The notes beneath the pieces were generated by a model. It was not told the DNA's origin. It did not search any database and saw only the letters and a program-made list of their open reading frames with translations. A DNA stretch of 8,527 bases from assembly GCA_900551195.1 (NCBI GenBank), contig URVD01000069.1:1-8527 (forward strand), in the 5' to 3' direction. Within the stretch, counting starts at the first letter, position 1. Each line of letters starts with the position of its first letter. A program made the translations under genes and the position numbers. This DNA is from an uncultured Collinsella sp. (GTDB lineage: Bacteria > Actinomycetota > Coriobacteriia > Coriobacteriales > Coriobacteriaceae). This document shows, piece by piece, positions 1-6,587 of the stretch.

Positions 1-70
1 GTCACCTTGCTCGCTTAGGGGCGTTTTCGCTGACTTATGCTCAACCTGCGACGCTTTCGTGGCCCTAAGT

Positions 71-125
71 AGTCATCGGGGACGTTCTTGTTTGACTAGT
101 CCGTTTAAGAACGTCCCCAATGACT
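71..125. repeat. Palindromic intergenic element (REP/MITE-like)
   Basis: The left arm at 71-89 reads AGTCATCGGGGACGTTCTT. The right arm at 107-125 is its reverse complement with one mismatch (C at 77, matched by A at 119). The 17-nt spacer contains a perfect 8-nt palindrome, GACTAGTC, at 94-101, so the whole unit is nearly symmetric about position 98. As RNA it would form a 19-bp stem, but no T-run follows, so it does not look like an ordinary terminator. The length, nested symmetry and intergenic position fit a non-autonomous repeat such as the REP or hairpin elements mobilised by IS200/Y1-type transposases. No transposase is present here. Copy number in the genome is unknown, so the mobile nature is inference. 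Confidence 0.6.
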
Positions 126-161
126 ATTTATTCGGATTGCTAATTTGTGCGGGTTGTGGTT

Positions 162-190
162 TTGTGACCTGCTGAAATTAAAGATACTGT
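162..190 (+). promoter_or_regulatory. Candidate promoter of the YhgE/Pip operon
   Basis: A possible -35 box TTGTGA (162-167) is separated by 17 bp from a possible -10 box TACTGT (185-190). The match to TTGACA/TATAAT is partial (4 of 6 and 3 of 6), so this is a candidate only. An alternative is TGTACG (196-201), 17 bp before TATATT (219-224). Either would give a leader in front of the first YhgE gene. Confidence 0.3.
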
Positions 191-200
191 ACAACTGTAC
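186..200. promoter_or_regulatory. GTAC-rich repeat, possible operator
   Basis: ACTGTAC is repeated directly with one base between copies (186-192 and 194-200), and the same stretch contains the dyad GTAC-aact-GTAC (189-200). It overlaps the candidate -10 box and the expected transcription start of the YhgE operon, which is where a repressor would bind. YhgE-type genes often sit next to TetR-family regulators, but no regulator gene is visible in the window. The operator role is inference. Confidence 0.25.
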
Positions 201-243
201 GCTAATTCGTCTTCGTAGTATATTGCTACCCGCAAAACTCAAT

Positions 244-285
244 ACCATTGTGCTCTGAGACGCTAAAGCGCTTACGTACAATGGT
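244..285. promoter_or_regulatory. Dyad enclosing the ATG at 281
   Basis: ACCATTGT (244-251) and ACAATGGT (278-285) are perfect 8-bp inverted arms 26 nt apart. The spacer contains the smaller dyad CGCTAAAGCG (261-270), overlapping the palindrome AAGCGCTT (266-273). The ATG at 281-283 lies inside the right arm. In the transcript this would be a stem that hides that start codon; in DNA it could be a protein-binding site. The dyad itself is plain in the sequence, but its function is not known. Confidence 0.4.
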
Positions 286-3097
286 TATCGATAGTACGAT
301 TCGATTCAACGACAGGATGGATGGTCCAAGCGTGAGTCTCGGCAGCAAACTATCCAATGCAAAGGTGTCCTTTGCGATATTTAAGCGCGACATTAAGCGA
401 CTGCTTGTGAACCCCGTCGCCCTGGTGGTTACCCTAGGCGTGTGCGTTATTCCCTCGCTGTATGCCTGGTATAACATCGTGGCAAACTGGGATCCGTATG
501 GAAACACCCAAGGCATCAAGATTGCTATCGCCAACAACGATCGAGGCACCCAAAACGACTTGGTGGGTGAGCTCAACGCTGGCGACAAAGTGGTCGACCA
601 GCTCAAGGAGAATCATCAGTTGGGCTGGACGTTCGTCGACTCGACGGCCGATGCCAAGGAGGGCGTCGAGAGCGGCGAGTACTATGCCGCTATCGTGATT
701 CCCAAGAACTTCTCGGATAACCTGGTTTCGATGCTCGACGGCAACTACCATCAGCCCAAGCTCACGTACTACGTCAATGAGAAGAAGAGCGCCATTGCGC
801 CCAAGGTTACCGATACCGGTGCAAACACCATCGAGGAGCAGATCAACTCGGAATTTGTCTCTACGGTAGGCAAGACTGTTGCCGGTATCGCCAAGGATGC
901 CGGTGTCGATTTAAAGGACAAGGCAACCCAGACTCAGGACTCGCTGGCAAGTTCGGTGTCCGAGGCGTCCGACACCTTGGGCGAGGTGCGCGATTCGATT
1001 GGCGATATGAATGCCGCCATCGATAAGACGAGTGGCGCTATCGCCTCGGCTGATGCGGCACTTGCCGGCTTGCAAGGCCAGGCACCGTCGCTGACGCAGG
1101 CGATCTCCCAGGGCAACGACCTGCTGAGCGAAGCTCGCACCACGGCGGGCAACTCCATCACCTCGCTCTCCAAGGCGCTCTCGGAAGGCAGCCTTGCGCT
1201 CACCAAGACGTCGGCCTCTGCGAACGCTGCCATCGGCAAGCTGACGGGCGCGGTCACATCTACGACCACCCGTATCGACAACTCGCTCGAGTCTCTTCAA
1301 GCGACGATCGACCACAATAAGGCCGTTATCGGGCACTTGGAGATTCTCGCCAATGACACGTCGACAGGTTCCGAGGAAATTGACGCGCGCATTGTATCGA
1401 CCATCGATTTGCTTCGAGAGCAGAATGAAAAGCTTCAGAGCATCAAGGACGGTCTGTCCGCGCAGTCGAGCGCCATGGCGAATGACGCAGCGGCTGTTTC
1501 GGGTGCCAGTGACGCTATCAATAACGCAATTCATACCGGTGCGACCAACCTTGGCCAAGCCCAGACGGACTTGGGCCAAAACGCGCTGCCGAAGGCCTCG
1601 AGCGCGCTCGACTCTTTTGCTGCCGTTTCGGGCGACCTGACCGGTATCGTCTCGGGTATGACACCTACACTTGCAAATGCGCGCGGCACGTTGGCGCAGC
1701 TTAGCGCTACGCTCGGCCAGGCCAAGACCACGCTGTCCCAGACCGATTCCTCGCTTGCCAAGGTCCAGGACAAGCTTGCAACCGCCGCCAATGACATCGC
1801 GGCGCTGCAGACCTCTGGGTCTATGGGCGAGTTAGCCGACCTCATGGACGTCGACGTCAATGACGTGGCAGATTTCATGGCGTCTCCGGTTGAGTTGACG
1901 TCCAAGTCAATCTATCCGGTCAAGAGCTTTGGCTCGGGCATCGCGCCCTTCTACACCAATCTGGCGCTGTGGGTAGGCGGCTATGTGCTCATCGCTATCT
2001 ATAAACTCGAGGTCGACCGCGAGGGCATCGGTAGCTTTACGGCGCGTCAGGGCTACTTTGGCCGCTGGCTGCTGCTGGTGATCCTGGGCGCGTTCCAGGC
2101 CATTATCGTTACGGTGGGCGACCTGGTCATTGGCGTTCAGTGCGTCAATCCGCTGCTCTTTGTACTGGGCGGCATCGCTATTTCGTTCACCTACGTCAAC
2201 ATCATCTATGCGCTGTCCACCACGTTTAAGCATATCGGCAAGGCTATCGGCGTCATTCTCGTCATCGTGCAGATCCCGGGTTCGTCGGGCATGTACCCCA
2301 TCGAGATGATGCCCGGCTTCTTCCAGTGGCTGCACCCGCTGCTGCCCTTTACCTACGGCATCAATCTGCTGCGCGAGACGGTCGGCGGCATGTATTCGTT
2401 CAACTACCTGTTTAACCTGTGCATTCTGGGCGTGTTCTTGATCGTGGCGCTCTTTATCGGTCTGCAGCTGCGTCCGCTGCTGCTCAACCTTAACCTGCTC
2501 TTTGATAAACAGCTCTCCACGACCGGTATGATGATTTGCGAGTCCAACGACCTGCCGCGCCAGCGCTACTCGCTGCGCACGGCCATGCGTGTCATGCTCG
2601 ATTCCGATTCGTACCGTCGCGAACTGCTCGATCATGCGGTCGCCTTTGAACATCGCTACCCGTACTACATCAAGGGCGGTTTTGCCGCCGTGGTGGGCGT
2701 TCAGGTCCTGCTCTTTGTCCTGTCGACGGTTCTCGATATCGACAATAACGGCAAGATCATCCTGCTTGTCATTTGGATCATCTCGGTTATTGCCATCTGC
2801 GGCTGGCTTATCAATATCGAGTACATCCGCTCGAGCCTCAACACCCAGATGCGCATCTCGGCGCTTTCGGATGAGGACCTGCGCCGCGAGATGCGCGAGC
2901 ACACGGCCGCCATTCCGGCCGCTCGTCGCATGTTCGGCTTGAATGCGAGCGAGCGGGGGTCTGAACCCAAGACTCAGGCTGTCAACCAATGTGGTCATCG
3001 CGATGCGGCCCATGTGCCCGAGAACGGGGATGACACGTTTGTGATGAATGAAAAGAACGCCCCGCTCGGCAAGCACTCCAAAGGAGGTGAGGCATAA
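281..3097 (+). CDS. YhgE/Pip family membrane protein with C-terminal extension
   Basis: This is a large membrane protein of the YhgE/Pip (phage infection protein) family, distantly related to EsaA/YueB-type proteins. Members anchor a long extracytoplasmic domain between membrane regions. Pip of Lactococcus is a phage receptor, but the normal role is poorly known. Numbering here starts at ATG 281. FKRD lies at 34-37, the first helix at about 44-66, and the family signature NWDPYGNT at 69-76. An Ala/Ser/Thr-rich, probably coiled-coil region follows at about 200-530. The C-terminal domain begins with YPVKSFGSGIAPFY (545-558) and spans several helices to about 735, including PFTYGIN (689-695). 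Residues 736-938 are additional: a soluble stretch, two helices (about 799-820 and 826-849), a charged segment (from SDEDLRREMREH at 863) and a low-complexity tail. The start is uncertain: TTG 248, ATG 317 and GTG 332 are in frame and none has a good Shine-Dalgarno. Comparison with the next gene favours a shorter N-terminus. Confidence 0.9.
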   Translation: MVIDSTIRFNDRMDGPSVSLGSKLSNAKVSFAIFKRDIKRLLVNPVALVVTLGVCVIPSLYAWYNIVANWDPYGNTQGIKIAIANNDRGTQNDLVGELNAGDKVVDQLKENHQLGWTFVDSTADAKEGVESGEYYAAIVIPKNFSDNLVSMLDGNYHQPKLTYYVNEKKSAIAPKVTDTGANTIEEQINSEFVSTVGKTVAGIAKDAGVDLKDKATQTQDSLASSVSEASDTLGEVRDSIGDMNAAIDKTSGAIASADAALAGLQGQAPSLTQAISQGNDLLSEARTTAGNSITSLSKALSEGSLALTKTSASANAAIGKLTGAVTSTTTRIDNSLESLQATIDHNKAVIGHLEILANDTSTGSEEIDARIVSTIDLLREQNEKLQSIKDGLSAQSSAMANDAAAVSGASDAINNAIHTGATNLGQAQTDLGQNALPKASSALDSFAAVSGDLTGIVSGMTPTLANARGTLAQLSATLGQAKTTLSQTDSSLAKVQDKLATAANDIAALQTSGSMGELADLMDVDVNDVADFMASPVELTSKSIYPVKSFGSGIAPFYTNLALWVGGYVLIAIYKLEVDREGIGSFTARQGYFGRWLLLVILGAFQAIIVTVGDLVIGVQCVNPLLFVLGGIAISFTYVNIIYALSTTFKHIGKAIGVILVIVQIPGSSGMYPIEMMPGFFQWLHPLLPFTYGINLLRETVGGMYSFNYLFNLCILGVFLIVALFIGLQLRPLLLNLNLLFDKQLSTTGMMICESNDLPRQRYSLRTAMRVMLDSDSYRRELLDHAVAFEHRYPYYIKGGFAAVVGVQVLLFVLSTVLDIDNNGKIILLVIWIISVIAICGWLINIEYIRSSLNTQMRISALSDEDLRREMREHTAAIPAARRMFGLNASERGSEPKTQAVNQCGHRDAAHVPENGDDTFVMNEKNAPLGKHSKGGEA
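3080..3090 (+). promoter_or_regulatory. Perfect Shine-Dalgarno inside the upstream gene
   Basis: AAAGGAGGTGA contains the full complement of the 16S rRNA 3' end (AAGGAGGTGA) and lies 7 nt before ATG 3098. It falls within the last codons of the preceding gene, encoding part of its SKGGEA tail, so the two open reading frames abut with no gap. This fixes the start of the second YhgE gene and indicates coupled translation from one transcript. Confidence 0.9.
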
Positions 3098-5287
3098 ATG
3101 AAGAACATCCTGCATCTGTTTAAGCGCGATGTCCAAAACGTGTCTCGCTCCGTAATCGGCTTGGTTGTCGTGATGGGCCTCATTATCGTACCGTGCCTGT
3201 ACGCGTGGTTTAACATCGCCGGCAGCTGGGATCCGTACGGCAACACCGGCAATCTTAAGATCGCCGTGGTCAACACCGATGAGGGTTACGAGAGCGATCT
3301 GATCCCCGTCGAGGTCAACGTGGGCGAAAACGTGACCGCCACCCTACGCGGCAACGAGAGCTTCGATTGGGTTGTGCTCAACAATCGCGAAAAGGCTATC
3401 GAGGGCGTCAAATCGGGCGCATACTATGCGGCTGTCGTTATCCCTAAGACGTTTAGTGCCGATATGATGACGCTCTTTTCGACCGACGTTAAGCATGCCG
3501 ATATCGAGTTTTACGAGAATCAGAAGGCCAACGCCATCGCGCAGATCGTGACCGAGAAGGGTTCGAGCGCCGTTCAGAACCAGGTTAACGAATCTTTTAC
3601 CGAGACCATTACGAGCATCGGTCTTAAGACGGTGTCCAGCCTGCTCGATTACATGAGCACCGACCAGGTCAGCAACTTTATCGCCAACCTGTCCTCGACG
3701 CTCGGCGATTCGATTGGGGACCTGCAAGACGTTCAGGCTAATGCTTCGTCGCTGGCGGGCATTTTGAGCTCTACGTCCGATTCGTTGACGTCGGCGAGCG
3801 GTATGCTCCAGCAGACGGGTACGGTCGATGAGTCGACCAAGCAGTTGATGGAGCATGCCAAGAGCGGCATGAGCGATTCCAAAGAAGCGCTGAAGGCCGC
3901 CAACGACGCCATCAACGCCGCGATTGACGGAAGCGCGGGCTCGTTCGACAACGTGTCCGCCGGGCTTGCGAAGGCATTTGATGCCGCGAATCAGCATGTC
4001 GACCTTACGGTGTCTCAGCTCAACGATGCCGCGGCGGCGCTCAATACACGTGCCGACGATATCGACGCCACGGCCGACCAGCTCCGCGGCTTTGCCGAGC
4101 AGGTCAGTGACGAAAAGCTCCAGGAGAGCCTTAAATCTGTGGCAACATCGCTGGGCAGGATCGCGGTGGAGTATCGCAACAACGCCAAGGACCTGACGGC
4201 AACTGCTAAGTCCCTTTCTGACAGCATGGCAGAGGTCAACAGCACGCGTGCCGAGGTCGATCAGGCCATCGCCGATGCCAAGGCGGGCATTTCGGGCGCC
4301 AAGTCCGACTACGATTCCACGTTCTCGGTTAAGGCCAAGGAGCTCAAGAAGACGGTTTCGGGCATCCTGGACTCGCTCGATGGCATCTCGGGCGATCTGG
4401 ATAGCGCCGTAGACGGCCTGACCGACGCATCCGGTTCGCTGGCAAAGGGCCTCTCCAAGGCTGCAAAGCTGGTCAACAAGGCTTCTGATCAGCTGGGCGA
4501 GGCGTCGGACAAGATCAGTGCGTTTAAGGACGAGCTCGATGGCGCCCTGATGTCGGACGACCTTGCCACGATCAAGACGATGATTGGCAACGATCCCGAG
4601 GGTTTGGCCGTGTCGCTTTCCGGCCCCGTCGCGCTCGACCGCAAACCGGTCTATCCGATCCGCAACTACGGTTCGGCCATGGCACCGTTCTACACGATTC
4701 TGTCGCTATGGGTCGGCTCGATCGTGCTGGCGGCCATGATGAAGGTCTCGGTTGACGATGAGCTCATCAACGAGCTCATCCCCGTGCGCCTGCACGAGAT
4801 CTACCTGGGCCGCTACCTGTTCTTTGGCGGTCTGGCCCTGCTGCAGGCAACGCTCGTGTGTGCGGGCGACATCCTGTTCTTTGGCATTCAGTGCGACAAC
4901 CCGCTGCAGTTTGTGCTGGCGGGCTGGGTCGCGAGTCTCGTGTTCTCCAATATCGTCTACACGCTTACGGTTTCGTTTGGCGATATCGGCAAGGCGCTCG
5001 CCGTCGTGCTGCTGGTCATGCAGGTCGGCGGTTCGGGCGGCACGTTCCCTATCGAGATGACCGGCCCCGTGTTCCAGGCGATCTATCCGTTCCTGCCGTT
5101 CACCCACGGCATCAACGCCATGCATGCCGCCATGGCTGGCGCCTACCATATGGAGTACTGGATTGAGCTAGGCATTCTGGCGAGCTATCTGATTCCGTCG
5201 CTGGCACTGGGCGTCGTCTTCCGCCGTCCGGTCATCAAAGCCAACGACTGGATCATCGAAAAACTGGAGTCAACCAAATTGATTTAG
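3098..5287 (+). CDS. YhgE/Pip family membrane protein
   Basis: This is the second YhgE/Pip-family protein, 729 aa, close to the usual family length. The N-terminus MKNILHLFKRD leads into a helix at about 17-39, followed by SWDPYGNTG at 43-51, the same signature as in the upstream protein. Residues from about 140 to 510 form a Ser/Ala/Asp-rich, probably coiled-coil region expected outside the cytoplasm. The C-terminal membrane domain starts at KPVYPIRNYGSAMAPFYT (516-533) and continues through several helices, with PFTHGINAMHAAMAG near the end, and stops shortly after the last helix. It lacks the extra 200-residue region of its neighbour. The ATG directly follows the upstream TAA, so both are surely one operon, and the products may form a heteromer (inference). 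Family membership is clear. The function is not known: phage receptor, export accessory and envelope roles have been suggested for relatives. Confidence 0.94.
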   Translation: MKNILHLFKRDVQNVSRSVIGLVVVMGLIIVPCLYAWFNIAGSWDPYGNTGNLKIAVVNTDEGYESDLIPVEVNVGENVTATLRGNESFDWVVLNNREKAIEGVKSGAYYAAVVIPKTFSADMMTLFSTDVKHADIEFYENQKANAIAQIVTEKGSSAVQNQVNESFTETITSIGLKTVSSLLDYMSTDQVSNFIANLSSTLGDSIGDLQDVQANASSLAGILSSTSDSLTSASGMLQQTGTVDESTKQLMEHAKSGMSDSKEALKAANDAINAAIDGSAGSFDNVSAGLAKAFDAANQHVDLTVSQLNDAAAALNTRADDIDATADQLRGFAEQVSDEKLQESLKSVATSLGRIAVEYRNNAKDLTATAKSLSDSMAEVNSTRAEVDQAIADAKAGISGAKSDYDSTFSVKAKELKKTVSGILDSLDGISGDLDSAVDGLTDASGSLAKGLSKAAKLVNKASDQLGEASDKISAFKDELDGALMSDDLATIKTMIGNDPEGLAVSLSGPVALDRKPVYPIRNYGSAMAPFYTILSLWVGSIVLAAMMKVSVDDELINELIPVRLHEIYLGRYLFFGGLALLQATLVCAGDILFFGIQCDNPLQFVLAGWVASLVFSNIVYTLTVSFGDIGKALAVVLLVMQVGGSGGTFPIEMTGPVFQAIYPFLPFTHGINAMHAAMAGAYHMEYWIELGILASYLIPSLALGVVFRRPVIKANDWIIEKLESTKLI

Positions 5288-5350
5288 TTCAGCAACGTAA
5301 ACGCCGTCGGAACATCGAGATCTTCCAACCCGATGCTTTAGCGTAGTGAA

Positions 5351-5380
5351 TTGCACGGGCTGCTTGGTTGTTGCTACAGT
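5351..5380 (+). promoter_or_regulatory. Candidate promoter of the EamA transporter gene
   Basis: TTGCAC (5351-5356) and TACAGT (5375-5380) are separated by 18 bp and resemble -35 and -10 boxes (3 of 6 and 4 of 6 matches). The -10 lies within the odd palindrome GCTAC-A-GTAGC (5373-5383). The implied start, near 5387, would fall inside the hairpin at 5384-5411, so this promoter and the upstream terminator would overlap. The evidence is weak. Confidence 0.3.
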
Positions 5381-5383
5381 AGC

Positions 5384-5421
5384 GGGGCGTGCCGGGGGTC
5401 CGGTGCGCCCTGCTTTTATTT
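5384..5421 (+). terminator. Terminator-like hairpin after the YhgE operon
   Basis: GGGCGTGCCGG (5385-5395) can pair with CCGGTGCGCCC (5400-5410) across a GGGT loop. This gives 11 pairs, two of them G-U wobbles, and a further wobble is possible between 5384 and 5411. A T-rich tail, TTTTATTT at 5414-5421, follows after a short gap. It lies about 100 nt after the stop of the second YhgE gene and would end that transcript. The same left arm has other pairing partners further downstream, so an attenuator-like role cannot be excluded. Confidence 0.55.
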
Positions 5422-5477
5422 GACCATGAGGCGGCACGCAGCCATGCGCGTGCGGACACCACGCCCAGATTGAGCGC

Positions 5478-5482
5478 GAGGA
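5478..5482 (+). promoter_or_regulatory. Ribosome binding site of the EamA transporter
   Basis: GAGGA lies 6 nt before ATG 5489, supporting that start. No other in-frame start with a comparable site lies nearby. Confidence 0.6.
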
Positions 5483-5488
5483 TGCCCT

Positions 5489-6472
5489 ATGGCCCAGCAT
5501 GCCACTGACAATATCGAAATGATGCCCGATAGCCCTGTTGCTCGCGAGGACCTGGGCGCGGGCGGCACCTCCCGCGGCGCCGGCGCTCGCTCGCCGCTGT
5601 TCTGGAAAGTCCTGCTGCTTTCGGTGGCAGTCGTCTGGGGCTACTCCTTTACGACCATGAAGGACGCGCTCGACACCATTCCGGTGTTCGAACTGCTCTA
5701 CGTGCGCTTTCTGCCTGCGGCGTTGGTCATGTTTTTCATCTTCCACAAGCGCATCATCGCGCACCTCAACGCCCGCAACCTTATCGTCGGACTTGGCATG
5801 GGCGCACTTATGTGGGCCGCCTACGCCCTGCAGACAGTCGGTCTGGCGCACACCACGGCGGGCAAGAATGCTTTTTTGACGGGCACGTATTGCATCGTTG
5901 TGCCGTTCGCGAGCTATTTTCTGAGCGGCGAAAAACTCACCCGCTATAACCTGGGCGCGGCGCTGCTGTGCTTGGCGGGCATTGGCTTGGTGGCGCTCGA
6001 TAGCGTTGAATTCAACATCGGTGATGTCATTACGCTGGCGGGTGCGGTCTTTTTCGCCATCCAGATGGCGGTGACTGCCAAGTACGGTCGCAAAATGGAC
6101 ATCAACGTCATCACGTTTTGGATGTTTGTGGGCAACGGCGTGCTGAGCCTGGCAACGTCGCTGCTATTCGAGACCCAAGCGCCTCTGTCCGTGTGGACGC
6201 CGAGCTTTGTCGGCGTGGCGGCCTTTCTCTCGGTGGGCTGTACGTGCGTGGCACTGCTCGTCCAAAACGTTGGATTGGCGCACGTCCCGGCCTCGACGGG
6301 CTCGCTGCTCCTTTCGATGGAGTCCCCCTCGGGCGTGCTGTTCTCGGTGCTGCTGATGGGGGAGGCGCTCACCTCGCGCCTGCTCGCCGGCTTCGCGCTC
6401 ATCTTTCTTTCGATTATCTTGAGCGAGACGCATTTCGATTTCTTGCGCCGAAAATCACACCCGCAATTGTAA
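5489..6472 (+). CDS. EamA/DMT-family transporter (ten-helix permease)
   Basis: This is a 327-aa permease of the drug/metabolite transporter superfamily, with two EamA repeats of five helices each (about 38-171 and 178-313). The first repeat opens with the characteristic VVWGYSFTTMKDAL (49-61), and its fourth helix region carries GLAHTTAGKNAFLTG (118-132). The second repeat has the matching GLAHVPASTGSLLLSMESP (262-280) and then GEALT, typical of the family's C-terminal half. A hydrophilic, Gly/Ala-rich tail of about 35 residues precedes helix 1 and should be cytoplasmic, as should the short basic C-terminus. The substrate cannot be deduced: relatives export amino acids, nucleobases or drugs, or import metabolites. 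It is flanked by terminator-like hairpins on both sides, so it is probably a single-gene unit. The gene is intact. Confidence 0.94.
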   Translation: MAQHATDNIEMMPDSPVAREDLGAGGTSRGAGARSPLFWKVLLLSVAVVWGYSFTTMKDALDTIPVFELLYVRFLPAALVMFFIFHKRIIAHLNARNLIVGLGMGALMWAAYALQTVGLAHTTAGKNAFLTGTYCIVVPFASYFLSGEKLTRYNLGAALLCLAGIGLVALDSVEFNIGDVITLAGAVFFAIQMAVTAKYGRKMDINVITFWMFVGNGVLSLATSLLFETQAPLSVWTPSFVGVAAFLSVGCTCVALLVQNVGLAHVPASTGSLLLSMESPSGVLFSVLLMGEALTSRLLAGFALIFLSIILSETHFDFLRRKSHPQL

Positions 6473-6484
6473 ACAACTTGTTGC

Positions 6485-6509
6485 GCCGCCCTCCCAGGGC
6501 GGCATTTTT
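6485..6509 (+). terminator. Intrinsic terminator of the EamA transporter gene
   Basis: GCCGCCCT (6485-6492) and AGGGCGGC (6496-6503) form a perfect 8-bp GC-rich stem with a CCC loop, followed by ATTTTT (6504-6509). It begins 12 nt after the TAA of the transporter gene. This is a clear rho-independent terminator, and it separates the transporter from the amidohydrolase downstream. Confidence 0.93.
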
Positions 6510-6535
6510 ATGTCATGCCCTTACAGTTGTACCTT

Positions 6536-6557
6536 GCACTTTACGCTATCAAAGTGC
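6536..6557. promoter_or_regulatory. Dyad upstream of the amidohydrolase, possible operator
   Basis: GCACTTT (6536-6542) and AAAGTGC (6551-6557) are perfect 7-bp inverted arms around an 8-nt spacer. The dyad lies between the preceding terminator and the ribosome binding site, in the only space available for a promoter. TTGTAC (6527-6532) just before it could be a weak -35 box. The arrangement suits a repressor site over a promoter, but no -10 box is convincing and no regulator is nearby. Confidence 0.35.
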
Positions 6558-6576
6558 GTGCTGCAAAAACGTTACT

Positions 6577-6582
6577 GGAGGG
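6577..6582 (+). promoter_or_regulatory. Ribosome binding site fixing the amidohydrolase start
   Basis: GGAGGG lies 5 nt before ATG 6588. The open frame extends back to an ATG at 6510, but that codon sits at the end of the terminator T-run and has no Shine-Dalgarno, so 6588 is the real start. Confidence 0.85.
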
Positions 6583-6587
6583 CTTCT

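Noticed and set aside
14..69. CTTAGGG (14-20) and CCCTAAG (63-69) as arms of a hairpin or the end of a mobile element
   Set aside because: They are only seven bases each and 42 nt apart, with no further pairing between them. This could be chance, and the left context is cut off by the window edge.
248..280. Upstream TTG as the start of the first YhgE gene
   Set aside because: There is no ribosome binding site, it is a rare start codon, and the added 11 residues have no counterpart in the paralog.
911..1579. 222-codon minus-strand open frame inside the first YhgE gene
   Set aside because: It is a shadow of the coiled-coil coding region, with an Arg-rich composition and no ribosome binding site.
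1907..3136. 409-codon open frame on the minus strand opposite the C-terminal part of the first YhgE gene
   Set aside because: It lies entirely antisense to a gene with clear family signatures. It encodes an Arg/Gln/His/Asp-rich product with no domain logic and arises from G/C-rich third positions.
3098..5287. EsaA-like component of a type VII secretion system
   Set aside because: There is distant family resemblance only. No WXG100 protein, EssC-type ATPase or other secretion gene is in the window.
5313..5335. CATCG / CGATG inverted repeat after the second YhgE gene
   Set aside because: Five-base arms around a 13-nt loop without a T-run are too weak to call a terminator.
5384..5488. Known riboswitch (guanidine, fluoride or PreQ1 type) upstream of the transporter
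   Set aside because: None of the conserved cores of these classes could be recognised; only generic alternative stems are visible.
6510..6587. N-terminal extension of the amidohydrolase from ATG 6510
   Set aside because: The codon is part of the terminator tail and lacks a Shine-Dalgarno, while ATG 6588 has GGAGGG at good spacing.
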